DNA from: Verticillium longisporum
Taxonomy: Eukaryota > Ascomycota > Sordariomycetes > Glomerellales > Plectosphaerellaceae
Assembly (NCBI GenBank): GCA_019188255.1
Contig: JAETXT010000002.1
Location: forward strand, 4,278,001 to 4,342,000
Length of the DNA stretch: 64,000 nt
Direction of reading: 5' to 3'
How positions within the stretch are numbered: position 1 is the stretch's first letter; every line of letters begins with the position of its first letter. Position numbers and translations under genes: made by a program. The notes under the pieces were generated by a model. That model saw nothing but the letters and a program-made list of their open reading frames with translations, was not told the origin of the DNA and ran no database searches. This document shows positions 11,095-22,819 of the stretch, in pieces.

Positions 11095-13429
11095 CTAATG
11101 ATATCTTGCTCGGCCACCGCCGCCGGGCCCGGAGGGATACCGCCGCCCGTTGACAATGAAGGGCAACGGTTTCTTCGCACCTGGTGATGGTGCTGTGACG
11201 GCGTTCCACATCTCACGAATGGTTGGGCGTTGATTCGGCAGCATGCTGTACTGCAAGCTATACAGGTTTCTTCGATTGATGGGCGGGACGAATTGGCCTG
11301 TGAGGAGGGAGAAGAGCACGCGCGGCGAGAGGTAGTGCTTGCGGATGCGGTTGCCCATCTGGAAATACTGGTGAAACATGGCACCGAAGGTAAGGGGTAT
11401 GGGCTTGTGCACTGTTAGCCGGCAATCCACCTCGATTTACGAATGGCTTGTAATGAGACGAACCTTGAGATAGATGACGGACGTTGGGGTTTGGGAAGAG
11501 GTTTGCGGATGAGACCTCGCGTCGACAGTATTACGCAGCTCATACCGGATGCCTCCTGAGGTATGATTAGCTTAGAAAAACAAGCATCTTAGTTCGAAAG
11601 ACGTACCGGGCAGGCGTCCGGGGTCTTTGACCCGCAGCATCAGAGCAAAGAGAGGGAAATGGTTTAGGCAGGATAGGAGAGTGTCGAGGACCGCTTTCAA
11701 GCTGATAATGACCATGCGAGCCACAGCAAAGTTGAGGTAGAACACGACAACGGTCGGCAGGAGAAAGAAGAGGACGGTAAAAAGGATGGTGCCGACGAGC
11801 AGTTGGTCGAGGTCGTAGTCGCAAGAATCGATACGATTTCGGAGGATGTTGTGTTTCTTGCCCCTGAAGAGATGGAAAAGCGAGATGAGGATGGTCAGCT
11901 GCCAGTGGAAAATGCGTGCAGACGCCATGTAGAAACAGTGTATGTGGACAGTCAGAAGCGAAAGGAGGTCGGACACCACGGCGATTGGCATACTGGCCCC
12001 GGCGAAACTGGAGAAGCCGACAAACCACACGACATGTGGAAGCATCTTCTGGGTAATAACAATACACCCTGTGTGTCTGTTAGCCATGCTTCCTTTCGAC
12101 GTGTGAGCAAGCACTGCATACCTGACCAATACTCAATGACCCAGAGAAACAGGTCGCCAAGAAACAAAGCCAGCTCACGGTTGAGCTTCAGGCCAGCCGG
12201 GTAACCCATGAGCCACGAGATGCTTCTCCGCAAGGCCTCGACGGTGTACGTCTGCAGCAACTGCGCGATCGTACCTGCGACCCACTCTCCGTTGTCGATG
12301 ATGTAGGAACCCAGGGCGATGCCAATGATGACATCGTTAGCGACCAGCCAAAGGCTATTGTAGAAGCGGATGTAGTCCGGGTGGCTTGTGGTGATGCTCT
12401 CCCAGTTGTCCTTGCGCTGCCGAAGTGTCCTGTACTGTATCGGCCAATAACAAAACTGTTGTAACCGGATCTCAACTTGCTGCGCAGTTGCCGATATGTC
12501 CTTGAGGGCCGCGTAGTGAGGTCGCGTACGCCACTCAAGGATACGCAGCAGCACCTCGGCGACGGCTCGATGCCCCATCAGCATGTACACGAATCCCCAT
12601 TGGATGACAGGAAACAGGTACAGCACGACGAGATCCCACACGTAGTTCCTCATCGTCTCCGCGTGCTCCGCCACACGCTCAGACACACTCAGCGCCCGCT
12701 TAGGGCGGGTTCCTATGCGTGAAACGTTCTTCTGAAGAAGGCGCTCAAGCTCGTAGGCCCAATTGACCTGACTGATGATCTTGGGCAACGCCTTCTCCTT
12801 CAACGATGGCGAGCGCTTGACTATGATGTGTTGCTTCAGCTTCTCGACGAGCTTGCGCTTCTGTTCCTTTTGCCGGTTCTCCAAGCGCTCGTGCTCTAAT
12901 TCGCTCTCGACTTCTTCGGCACTTGGCGCGTTGTCCCCAAGAGCAAGCGATATCGGTCGCAAAGATATGTACTGCATCTTGCTGGGCAGAGGGCGGTCGT
13001 AGAGAATGATCTGGATACTCGTAGCCTTGGCGCATGTGATCTGCGGCACCCTGCAGCCACTTGCTGTCACGGCTGAGATGAGGAAAGGGTCCAGCACAAC
13101 ATCATCGCCAGCGTTCGTCAGTCCCAGCACATGCATCGAGGCATGTCCGCACCGTTCGTAGATATGGCTGACGGGATGAGGGGAGTTACGGAACAGCGTT
13201 CCGACCTTGAAGGCGAACTCGACATGGCCCGGCTGTTCATCGCATGTCAGCGCAGGTCCCGAAAGCATAAAGATGGGCCACGGAGGATGCTTACGTCGAC
13301 GTGGTCCAGCACCGCAACGACAAAGACATCCAGAGGGGAGTTGCGCCAGCCCACAACGACGCCCGGCAGCTCTGACCTCTGGATGTCTGTGGGGCAAAAT
13401 ATCCTCATCAAGCCATCGCTTCCTTGCAT
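11095..13429 (-). CDS. GPI1: GPI1, subunit of the GPI-GlcNAc transferase
   Basis: GPI1 (PIG-Q) belongs to the ER-membrane complex that adds GlcNAc to phosphatidylinositol, the first step of GPI-anchor synthesis. Exons on the minus strand are 13429-13295, 13232-12122, 12068-11607, 11555-11464 and 11403-11095, and the phases close to give 702 residues. The N-terminus has LMRIFCPTDIQRS and VVVGWRNSPLDVFVV. The middle carries several hydrophobic helices (WDLVVLYLFPVIQWGF, ANDVIIGIALGSYII). Family blocks near the end are RLPGGIRYELR, PLTFGAMFHQYF and QYSMLPNQRPTIREMW. The last acceptor must be AAG at 11406-11404, because the CAG 8 bases upstream breaks the frame. A second in-frame ATG at 13408 could be the true start. 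Confidence 0.9.
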
Positions 13430-13555
13430 GACAGTCGCGAGTTCGCGCAGCGCGATCAGAAAGAGCCCCGCCTACGTAATTGTTCTCGAGCCGATACGCC
13501 AGAGGCGGGAGATCGTGGGTGCTGCGCGAAGCGTTTGGTCAGCCCATGCTAGCTT

Positions 13556-13970
13556 TTAGATCGACAGCGAGTCGCACATGCACAGAACATGTCTCATGGA
13601 AGAGGACGCGTAAGGTCCAGGGGTAGGGGAGGGGAGCAGTTGGTTCGGTCGTACCAGAGTAGCCTCTCTCGTCGCAAGACGTTCCACGGGTATGAATATG
13701 AAGCAGTAAAGGAGGGTCAAGAGAGCGAACCCTTTGGCGGCGCGTTGCTGTTTGCGATGGCGCACACGGTTAGAACATTTGATGCAGGACAGGGCAGCGC
13801 AGAGCAGCGCAAAAGAACCAGGCAAGGTCTTTGGAGGAAGTAGATCTTACAACGACTCCGTGGTCCCAGGCAAAGATGGCAAGCTCATAGAGGCGCGTAA
13901 CGAGGTCCCATCGAGCGGTGATGTAGCCGGCTACGAAGATGGCAAAGCTGACGACCGAGAGAGGGTGCAT
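13556..13970 (-). CDS. Small two-helix membrane protein, function unknown
   Basis: Exon 1 (13970-13851) encodes 40 residues with a hydrophobic start, then YITARWDLVTRLYELAIFAWDHG. A GTAAGA donor and a CAG acceptor join it in phase to 13747-13556, which begins QRAAKGFALLTLLYCFIFIP and then VERLATRE. The total is 103 residues, with two probable membrane segments and a short polar loop between them. The pattern looks like a conserved small fungal membrane protein, but I cannot name it. The last 35 residues (PSPTPGPYASSS and on) look less conserved, and a further intron after VERLATRE is possible. It lies 126 bp upstream of GPI1 on the same strand. Confidence 0.55.
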
Positions 13971-14882
13971 AGAATCGCTATGTCCTGGGGCATCGCATGC
14001 CGAGCTTGAATGTGGTCGCCAAGATGGAGTTGAAGCTCGGAATTGGTGCGAGTGAAAAGATCCGGGGGGGACAGGGCAACGAGTTCGGTGGCGTTTGGGA
14101 GAGGGGACGACGAGGGTGTTGAACAACGAGCAAGGTGTCGTCAAGTGAGGTTGTTGTCGTTGTTGTTTGTCGGAGTCCAAGCAAGCGAGTCCAACTTAGA
14201 GGGGAGAGTATCACAGAGGTGAAAGCAAGCTTCGAGTGCGTTCGGCAGCGCCAGGGGTCTCAGGTTGAGGGAGGGGCCACTTGGACTTCCCAGGTTCCTC
14301 GTCGATTCTACGGTCGCAGTGCGTCCGGTGAAGCCATTTCCCATTTCCCACCTCCACTGGGGCCCCCCTGTGTGCAAGGTCCAGACCAGGCGGCGGGCAG
14401 GTGTTCAGGCGTGTCCAATGGCGTCACTCGGGAACGAAATGGTTTAGATCCACCGTTCCAGTGGATCGCCAGGGATCTGGGCCCGCTAAAAGGCCCGGCA
14501 CTGGCGCCCCAGGTCGTCGACCTTAGGCTTCTCTCTCCAGGGGCCTCTTAGGGGTAGCTCGAGGCCTGTTAGGGAGAGTCACGTGTGGTGATGGGGGTGG
14601 AATGCTGTGCAATGTTGCAATATTGTCCTGTTTGCCTTCTGCCTTGAGTTGCGGCGCCCCGGGACCTCAGAAGCCAGCAGTTGAGTGGGCGAATGAATCA
14701 AGGGGTGGACACATTTTCTTTTCATCAATGTATCATTGATCATGCCACGCGATGTTTCTTGAATGGGCACACATGGCCACGCTGCATGAAGTCCTGACTT
14801 TGTATTCCTAGGAAGCCAGATCCTGAAGACATCAACAAGATGCCCTTGAGGTGAGATGAGAAGTGTGTCAAAAATGCAAACC
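13971..14882. other. Intergenic, nothing clear
   Basis: This stretch lies between the 3' end of MDM35 and the start of the small membrane protein, both on the minus strand. It contains a GTT-rich patch at about 14140-14170 and only short frames without family resemblance. It is presumably promoter and leader of the membrane-protein gene. Confidence 0.4.
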
Positions 14883-15328
14883 CTATACTCCTTTTCCATG
14901 CAAGTAAAGCCGACCTACGTGCCGTCCTGCGAACCATGTCAGATGCAAGCTGCCTGCCAAGAATGTTGTGAACCTACACTTGCGACCCAGGTATGCCGCG
15001 TCATTCTCCCTGTTGTCTTCCCTCGACTCTTCCACCAGCTTGTCGATGCCACGCTCCTTGATCGCAACCGTCAAGCACTTTTGGTAGCTCTTGAAGAGAT
15101 CCGCGCACTCATTATTGTCGGCGCCAACGCCTCGCAGGTACTCTGGTGTGATATGTGAGATACAATGCGCAGGCATAGGGGTGAAGGGGACTGGGCCTAC
15201 TTTCGCTGTACCACTTCAGAAAGCACGTGTCGTATCGCCTGTTCCTGTGAGCTTCGCATGGCTTCTTGCAGGATCAAAATCTCTTACTCCTTGACCTCGT
15301 TGCACTCGGGCGCAAGAGAGGCAGACAT
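14883..15328 (-). CDS. MDM35: MDM35, twin CX9C intermembrane-space protein
   Basis: Mdm35 carries Ups1/Ups2 lipid-transfer proteins in the mitochondrial intermembrane space. Exons are 15328-15288, 15238-15201 and 15142 onward. The sequence MSASLAPECNEVKERYDTC, then FLKWYSEKYLRG, then ECADLFKSYQKC shows both CX9C motifs (nine residues between each cysteine pair), followed by KERGIDKLVEESREDN. Read straight through, exon 3 ends at 14883 and adds an unconserved tail (112 residues in all). A likely extra intron (14977-14927: GTAGGT donor, CTGAC branch site, CAG acceptor) would create a split TGA right after YLGRK, giving 81 residues, close to the usual size. I favour the short form. The gene is divergent from RRP6. 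Confidence 0.9.
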
Positions 15329-15800
15329 TTTGAGCTGGGTTATCGCAATGGATGGAAAGGTGAGTGAGGGAGGCGAAAGCCAAGTCACAAGCTTCCTGAG
15401 GCTCACTAAAACATGGTGAAGCTCCGAGGTACGTACCTCTGGAACGGCTGGCTCGGGCTTGAGGGCAGGTCTGTCAATCTTTACACAAGTCTTGCTTAAA
15501 CTCCGATGCAACTCAACTAGAGAGATGTACGACTCAGCTCGAGAGATTAGATCAGAATCTTTGGCTACATACCGGACTTTCCATGTCAAGAACCAAGGGA
15601 TCTGCATCAAGAACGCACCCGCGTTGCACGTCAACATCGTGGAAATCAATGCACCTCACGATAAGTGGAGAATTTGAAGGCGTTATCTTATCGCAATTGA
15701 AAGTCGACCCTTTGCGCTACGATTTTTTGACCCAGCCCACCTCAACTCCCAAAGCCCGACAAGGTCGATCCCATCGCAACCCACGACCGTCACCGTCGCC
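15329..15800. promoter_or_regulatory. Shared MDM35/RRP6 divergent promoter
   Basis: A 472-bp gap between divergent start codons. The RRP6 side ends in a pyrimidine-rich leader just before its ATG. No TATA box or coding frame of interest was seen. Confidence 0.5.
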
Positions 15801-18455
15801 ATGGCTTCTCCCGACTTCAAGGCCTTGCAGGACGAGGTGCAGAAGGCGCTCGTCACGACCGTCAAGTCTGCCAACCGCATCGCCGCCGAGGACCTTGCTT
15901 TCCAGCGCACCGTCAACCCCTCCGTCGCCGATGAGCTCGATGAGACGACCGCGCGGCTGCTTGGCCTTTCCCACAAACTCCTCAAGTCGGCTGCCGAGGT
16001 TTGTGGACAAGGGTCTGTCCCCGAGCTTGAAGATGCCGACGATGTGGACATGCACTGGCGCAAGATTGTCGACGTTCTCGACAACGTGCTCGAGAAGGCA
16101 GACAGGTCCATTGACGAGTTCACTGGTGTGCTGAAGAGGAAAGATGCGCCCACAGAGACGGTAGGAAAGCCCATTTCTGTCGATGTCGTTATGAATCGTT
16201 CGCTGACGTGTAACAAGACTCCCAACGCGAAGAAGCCCAGAACCGCTCTTGCCTCCAACATGAGGAACGCCAACATAGCCAAACCCCAACTCGAATTCGA
16301 ACGCGCAATCGACAACACGTCATGGAGGCCTGTTCTCTCCAAGAAGCCCAACGCATCCGTGCCTTTGGAGGAAAGCCTAGCGAAAGACTCAGCAGAATCT
16401 GGCTCCAAACACCCATACGAAGCCGAGATCCTGGCGGCAAAATACCCTGAGCGAGTCTACCAGAAGGCCGAACCCATTCTCTACCACCCTGTAAAATCCA
16501 CTACTGCGAAATGGGTCGACACGTACGAGGGTGTTCTCGAGATGTTGGGGGAGCTTAAGAAGGCGAAGGAAATTGCAGTGGATTTGGAACATCATGATAC
16601 CAGGACATATGCCGGCCTCCTCTCGCTCATGCAGATCAGCACCCGCGATCAGGACTGGATCGTCGACACCCTGAAGCCGTGGCGTCACCAGCTTGAGGTT
16701 CTCAACGAGGTCTTTACCGATCCCAAAATCGTCAAGGTAAGTCTTACAGAACAATAATACCACCCTACGTGCAACTAACAAGTCAGGTCTTCCACGGCGC
16801 GCATATGGACATGCAGTGGCTGCAGAGGGATCTTGGTCTCTACATCAACGGGCTCTTCGACACATTCTTCGCCGCTGAAATTCTCGGCTACCCCCAGCGC
16901 AGTTTGGCATACCTTCTCAAGCGATTCGTTGACTTCGACGCCGACAAGAAGTACCAAATGGCGGATTGGCGTATTCGGTAAGACTGCTCGAGTTTCTCAA
17001 TTGAATCCCCTCTTCTAACACACGAACAGACCACTGCCGGAAGAAATGTTCTACTACGCACGCTCCGATACACACTATCTGCTCTACATTTTTGACAGGA
17101 TCCGCAACGAGCTCCTGGATGCGTCAGATCGCAGCAAGCCCGAAACCGACATTATCCAGCAGGTGCTGCAGAAGTCCAAGGAGCTCTCTCTGAGCCGCTA
17201 CGAAGGCCTCGACTTTGACCCTGAGACAGGCCACGGCTCCAGGGGCTGGTACGGCGTCCTGCTGAAGAACCCCATGCCCCTCTCCGGCAAGCAGTTCGCG
17301 GCATACCGCGCCATCTGGAAGTGGCGAGACGACACGGCGCGCCGCCTCGACGAAAGCACCGGCTACGTGCTCCCGAACGTCGCCATCGCCGAGATCGCCC
17401 GCCACATGCCTCCGGACGCCAAGGCGCTGCACAGCCTTATTCACAGCAACTCGATCATTGCCAAGAGGAACGTCGGCGAGATCTGGGCGGCGTTCAAGAA
17501 GGGACGCGACGAGGGCGACGACAGCCAGAGCCTGCTGCGATTCTTCCAGAACGACACCAGCTCGACGACAACGACGAGGCGAGCGACCCAGAAGTTGAGT
17601 GAACGGACGGCGGACGTCCCTGATGATGTCCAGTCTGGCAAGCTCGACCGATCACAGCTGTTCGGCGACGTCCCGATCAGCTCCAAGTGGGAGGCCTCTC
17701 TGACGAGCAGGCCTCAGGGATACGTGCTGCTGCCGTGGCAGAGGATCATGCAGGAAGCGGGACAAAAGGCTCTGTCAACATCCGAAGACGTGGAGATGGC
17801 CGACAAGCAACCCGAATCTGCAGCGCCAGCTGCGCCAGCTGCTCCGGCGCAGGAGGAGCCCGACCGAGAGTTTACGCTGAGGAGTGGGTTGAAACGCAAG
17901 CAGGTCGAAGAGGAGGAGGAAGAGAGTGATTCCAGCTCTGAAGACGAAGACGAAGACGACAAGGATTCGTCCGACGTGGAAGAGGCTATCGAAATAGAGG
18001 ACGAGGAAGCCAAGCTCGAACGCGAAAGGAAAGAACGCAAGACGGCCAAGTTACAGCGCAAAGCAGCCAAGCGGGCTGCAAAGAAGGCACAGGCCGAGGC
18101 AGGCGAGGACGAGCTGGAGGAGAGCAGCGACGCCAAGACGGGCCGCAAGTCGGCGTCGGCATCGGAGCCGGACTTTGAGGGCGCCGACAAGGCGGAGAAG
18201 AAGCGGAAGAAGCTCGAGAAGGCCGAGCGCAAGGCGGCCAAGGAGGCGAAGAAGCAGGCCAAGGCGGCGGCCGGCGCGCCCGAGGCGTTCGACTACAGCA
18301 ACGCGAGCTCGGTACTACATGCAGGGCGCAACGCTGGCGGAGGCGTGCAGAAGGAGAGGTTCGACCCGTACTCGAAGACGGGCGAGGATGGGCCCAAGGG
18401 GGCTCGGAAGGCGCCGCCTCTGCATGGAAACAGGAGTGCTACGTTCAGGAAGTAA
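15801..18455 (+). CDS. RRP6: RRP6, nuclear exosome 3'-5' exonuclease
   Basis: Rrp6 trims and degrades nuclear RNA with the exosome. Exons are 15801-16736, 16787-16977 and 17030-18455, giving 850 residues. The N-terminal helical domain (about 10-105) matches the part that binds Rrp47/Lrp1. The DEDD-Y exonuclease follows: [11 protein letters not shown] near 258, [14 protein letters not shown] after intron 1, and [14 protein letters not shown] after intron 2, which carries the last Asp and the Tyr. An HRDC domain lies at about 460-540 ([15 protein letters not shown] to AKRNVGEIW). The tail, about 640-850, alternates acidic and Lys/Arg-rich segments ([36 protein letters not shown]) and fits the RNA-binding and nuclear-targeting region. 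All catalytic residues are present. Confidence 0.95.
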
Positions 18456-19313
18456 GGATTGTCAGCGGTACACCGCCATCGCCTGGAATCATGCCAGAGC
18501 TGGGGGTTCGCACCGTAGTCGGAGGTTGGATGAAATGAACTGCGGCTTTCATCGGCTGAACGAGATGTCGATTCATGAGGTTTGCAATGATGACCTGTTT
18601 GAGTGAATAATAATCGGCCCCGAGGATCCACAAGTCTTGTCAAAAAAGCTCAAACGACGCCCTTACTTTGATATGATAATACGGCAGACCACAAGTCGAA
18701 TTTCGAAGAATCCCTCAACTCCTGATAATTGATGGCCGAGTTGACGACAGAAGAGTTTGAATACATCTAGTGAGCCAATGTCTTGAGAAAGGGGCACTTG
18801 GCCCATACTATATCTATTTAAATATGCGTGTACATCAGGGTTCGGTCAAATCACCATCTCTAATGATCACTACATGGCAGTCGAGCAAGGGAGTCTCTTA
18901 TGATAAAGTATATGATACCCAGGTAGGAAGGGGGCGGGCTCCAAGGTCATTTACAAAGAACAAATAGAGAGAACATAAATTGACAAGTTATGTAGGTCCG
19001 AAGAACACTATCAGGCATCCGCTTGACATATGGCCACAGTGGCAACGCGGGTGTAGTGGCTGACATATTTTTACTTGCTCCAGCGAAACAAAACAAGACA
19101 TGAAGCCATGGTACACTGATCTACATTCACAACGGCAACGATTTGTAAATGAAGGATTTGAGAGAATGCATAGTTTGTACATTGGGTGTGTCGCTATCAA
19201 AAGTATGTACGCAGTGCGGCTCCGGCACTTATGCGAAAGTGCCACCGCTCACCGCATGAAGAGGAGGGACTCCAGCCCTTGTCTTTGGGGAAGGAGCGGA
19301 GCCAGATGGGATT
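18456..19313. other. Intergenic between convergent genes
   Basis: These are the 3' flanks of RRP6 (+) and the small secreted protein (-). The sequence is AT-richer than its surroundings from about 18650 to 19000 and has no usable coding frame. No repeat or RNA gene was recognised. Confidence 0.4.
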
Positions 19314-19660
19314 TTAAGACCGCGTACAGCAATTGTACTGGAATCGTCAGTGTTAGCGACCAGGACTCGTCGAGACTGTCAGGCATGCCTTAAGAGGCCC
19401 AGTCGATGATCAGGGACGTCATGTTTACACACCTGGTACTCGCAAATGCCAATCACATAACAGCGATTCTGGATGAATTGCCAGTTTGTCCGTTGGCCTG
19501 GAGGACATATGCTGGTCAGGCGAGACTCGTCGCATTGTCCATTGGTGGTTTCCGAGAGGCACTTGATCTCGGTCTTGGCCATGGCGCCTCTGCACTGTGC
19601 CAGGGCCAGCGTGGCCATGGCGAGGGTGAGGAGGAAGGCAAGAGTCGACTGCAGATGCAT
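19314..19660 (-). CDS. Small secreted cysteine-rich protein, 8 cysteines
   Basis: Exon 1 (19660-19433) and exon 2 (19337-19314) are separated by a 95-bp intron with a GTGTGT donor and CAG acceptor, in phase. The product is 83 residues. It starts MHLQSTLAFLLTLAMATLALA, a clear signal peptide, probably cleaved before QC. The mature chain of about 60 residues has eight cysteines: CRGAMAKTEIKC, GQCDES, SICPPG, NRCYVIGIC and the C-terminal NCC. The even number suggests four disulfides. A TATA box lies about 120 bp upstream. Size and cysteine density match small secreted effectors or antimicrobial proteins of fungi, but I recognise no family, and that role is inference. Confidence 0.75.
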
Positions 19661-20924
19661 GTTGGCTGATTGGATATCTACACTATCGAAAGGAAGAACC
19701 GGAGATGGTATAGAACGACAGATGTAGATGTCCTGGGGGCGAGGAGAACGGCATCCATAGGAAGCAGACGCCTGTTTATAAAAGATGCCTATGCGAATCC
19801 GAGCGTGCGCACTGCGATTTCTTACTTTGCCCGAATCATACTTGCTTGGGGTCTTCGATTCAGCTGCACTATAGGTGAGATTGCAAGAATGAACTGTGAA
19901 GTCCGCTCGCCGCCTCATGTAACGAGGGGACCGACTTACTCGTCAACCTCATTCAGTTCCACCAGTCAACACCTCCGAAAACCTCTCAGTAGTCGGAGCG
20001 ACGAGCATTGTATGCGCCCGCGTCCGCCGGCACGACTCAGTAGGTGGTCGCAGCGCTGGGCGCAGCGCATTTCATACCAGGCAAGTGGTTGCTGGCAGGG
20101 CACGCGAGACGAGTCTCAGATTGCCCAGACTCTCAGCCAAAGCCGATGGGTGTTCACATATTGTCTCGCTGACGGCAGATCTGGAACCCGTCTCAACAGA
20201 GCATGGCGGAACTCGCAACATCGTCAGAAAACGCCAGAAAGCGACCTACACGGGCCATGCCCCATTGCACGATCCGAGGTCATCACCTGCCACTCTTTGC
20301 GCGTTTTCCTATTCTATTTCGGGTTCCGGTCAGGACTTGCTACCTGCGTATTTGCTGAAGAATACCGTGGCCTCATGCGATGCACTTTTACGTCTCGTGC
20401 AGAATCCCTGGAAGCAGGTGTATCATTGATGGTCGGAAGGAGAAGATCCAATCCTCCGCCGTCTAGCTTCGGTGGCAAGGATCACTGGCAGGATGGCCCA
20501 GAGAAGGAAGAAGCCCAAAAGCTGACAACTCGCGACATTTCTGATAGCTACATTATTATTAAAGTTGGGAAAATAAAGCCACAACAAATATACGATACAA
20601 AGTTGCTAAACACCACGCACAGGGCCTTTCAGCGTGGGATCGTCCATTTAGGGTTCTTGACGCATTGGGGCTTGTAGTCTCCCGTATTGCCATGTGGACC
20701 TTTAAGGTTATTCCTCCGTGGCAGATGCAGACGTGCCCCCGCGCCGATGGTGATCTTGGATCGCAAGAGCCGAAGCCGGTCAGTCCGGAATCGGGGAGCA
20801 GCTCTCAGCTGAACGGTGGAACATATCAGAATAAATACACGTGCTCGCCGGTATTGACGAGGACATCTCATGATCGTGCCTGCAGCAATCATTCCAGAAT
20901 TGATTGATTCACAAGGAACTCATC
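19661..20924. promoter_or_regulatory. Divergent intergenic region between the cysteine-rich protein gene and the dehydrogenase
   Basis: These 1.26 kb separate two start codons facing away from each other. Apart from the TATA box of the left gene there is only low-quality open frame. An ATAAATACACGTG stretch near 20830 lies about 95 bp before the dehydrogenase ATG and could act as its TATA region. Confidence 0.4.
19775..19783 (-). promoter_or_regulatory. TATA box of the cysteine-rich secreted protein gene
   Basis: TTTTATAAA on the minus strand, 115-123 bp upstream of the start codon at 19660. Spacing and sequence fit a TATA element of an inducible fungal gene. Confidence 0.55.
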
Positions 20925-22260
20925 ATGGCGAACCAGGCAGAGGTTATCCATCCCAAGAAGCTCCCGAATGACACGCATCATGTCATCGTCAAGCTTGAGG
21001 CGATACATGTTGATGCCCCTGAGATTGATTCGTCGCCCTACACACACGAAGCTATAGTGTACGATTACACACCGGCGACAGCGCATGAGCTCATCGCAGC
21101 AAGGCTCCACGAGGCAAGCATCTTCATCACGACAATGGTGCCTGTCAACGCCCAATCTCTCGGAGAAGCCCCTCACCTGTAAGTGCCTTCACTGGGATCA
21201 CTGAACTAGCCCCTACCTGTTAAAGTTGGTCTTGTCTTACATGGTAAAGGAAATGCATTATCACAGAAACAACCGGCACGAACCACATTGACCTTGACGA
21301 ATGCCGCCGCCGCCGCGTGACTGTCTTCTACTCACCAGATGCCACAATGGAGGCCGTCTCTGAGCACGCTCTGGCCATGGTCAGCTACTTCCCACCTACA
21401 GCTTTATGCCTCATTCGCCAGACATGGCATGGAAAGGATCAAAGGAGCTAATCGATGCAGTACTTTACCCTCCGCCGTCGCCTGCTCGTCCTCACCAACG
21501 CCATGTCGACCTACACGCCAACGACCCCGAACACATGGAAGACCAGCGGCACCATGTCCGGCCTCCTCCGCGACTCCGAGGGTCGCCCGCCGCACACCTG
21601 CCAAACCGAGACTGTCGGCATCCTCGGCTACGGGCCCATCGGTAGGTTTCCCTTGTATTTGTGGTGTTTCTTGCATTTGGGCCGAATGTGTTGCCTCGAG
21701 CGCGATTTCATCCACCACCTTGACATCTTATCAGTGAGCGCTGACAACAGCCAGGTCGCCGCATCGAGACTCTCTGCAAAGCCCTCGGCATGCCGACTCT
21801 CGTCGCTGCTCGGAAAACCCAAGCTCTGCCTGTACCGGCGGGCCGGACCCCATTTGCCGACGTCCTCCGCACCGCGACAGTTCTATTCGTTGTCGTCCCG
21901 CACACCCCCAAAACGGTGAATTTCATCGCGACGGAGGAAATTTCAACCATGCGGCCTGACGCCGTTCTCATCAATGTCGGTCGCGGCGGTACGACCGACG
22001 AGGCAGCACTACTGGCGGCTGTGCGTGAGGGGCGGCTGTACGGTGTTGCGACGGACGTTTTTGCCACGGAACCTGCGGGCTCGGGAGCTGACAGCGTGCT
22101 GCTCGGGAAAGAGGTTAGGCGGCTGTACGGTGTTGCGAGTCCGCATCTTGCCTGGTGTGCAGACACGACGAGGCTGAATGTGAGGAGAGTTGTTGGAGAG
22201 AACCTCAAGACGTATTTCACAGGGGGAGACAAGAATCTCGTCTTGGAGGGAAGGAAATAG
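20925..22260 (+). CDS. D-isomer-specific 2-hydroxyacid dehydrogenase
   Basis: An NAD(P)-dependent oxidoreductase interconverting 2-oxo acids and D-2-hydroxy acids; the exact substrate cannot be read from sequence. Exons are 20925-21178, 21250-21379, 21461-21641 and 21755-22260, giving 356 residues. The start is MANQAEVIHPKK. The nucleotide-binding core has GILGYGPIGRR (GxGxxG, about 180-190), split by intron 3. Family catalytic positions are visible: Arg in LINVGRGG (about 260), an acidic position in the ATDVFATEP block, and the His in VASPHLAW (about 317). The catalytic domain contains KCIITETTGTNHID and EHALAM. The protein is a normal length and appears intact. There is no gene cluster around it to suggest a pathway. 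Confidence 0.9.
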
Positions 22261-22819
22261 AGCAAAAGGAATATACTGGTTTCGGTGCAGCAACAGAATC
22301 CAGCAGTCATCAGATACTGACCCATGACACATCGTCGGTCGGTATGAGAGGTGCCGTGGACTATCATGTGATTAGAGAAAGCACATAGCAGCTTGATTCG
22401 ACGTGGCTCAGTCTGTAGTTGAAGACCAAGCAGCGATATTGATGCCATTAAGTAGCGGCTAGTTCGATCCAACGGCGAAATATCACGAAGAATGATTGAC
22501 GATCTAGGTGCGTGTTGGTGATGAGAGGGGTGTAATATGCATGCAACCCTCATGAACCCCGCGCTCCAGTTTGCTTGCCCTCGGCAGAACGTTTGCCTTA
22601 CTTACCGTAGATACCACTCATCCTTCTTTCTTCCTTATAAAGCTCCTATCAAACAGCCACGTTCAACAGACACATACTCTTCCGTCAAGCAACATAGCTG
22701 AATGGCATGACATCTCATGTCACCGCCCTGACCTCTTCTCATTTGATGGCATGATCAGTTGTATCAGTTGTGGATCAGTTGAACCCGGTTCGGGATTGAA
22801 CAACCCCCTCAAAGTACAA
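22261..22819. other. Intergenic between the dehydrogenase and the HET relic
   Basis: About 560 bp with no convincing frame. It may include the decayed 5' end of the HET gene that follows. Confidence 0.4.

Noticed and set aside
19670..20677. 335-codon plus-strand ORF between the secreted protein and the dehydrogenase
   Set aside because: It has poor, unbiased codon use and no recognisable domain, and it begins inside the leader of the opposite gene, so I treat it as non-coding.
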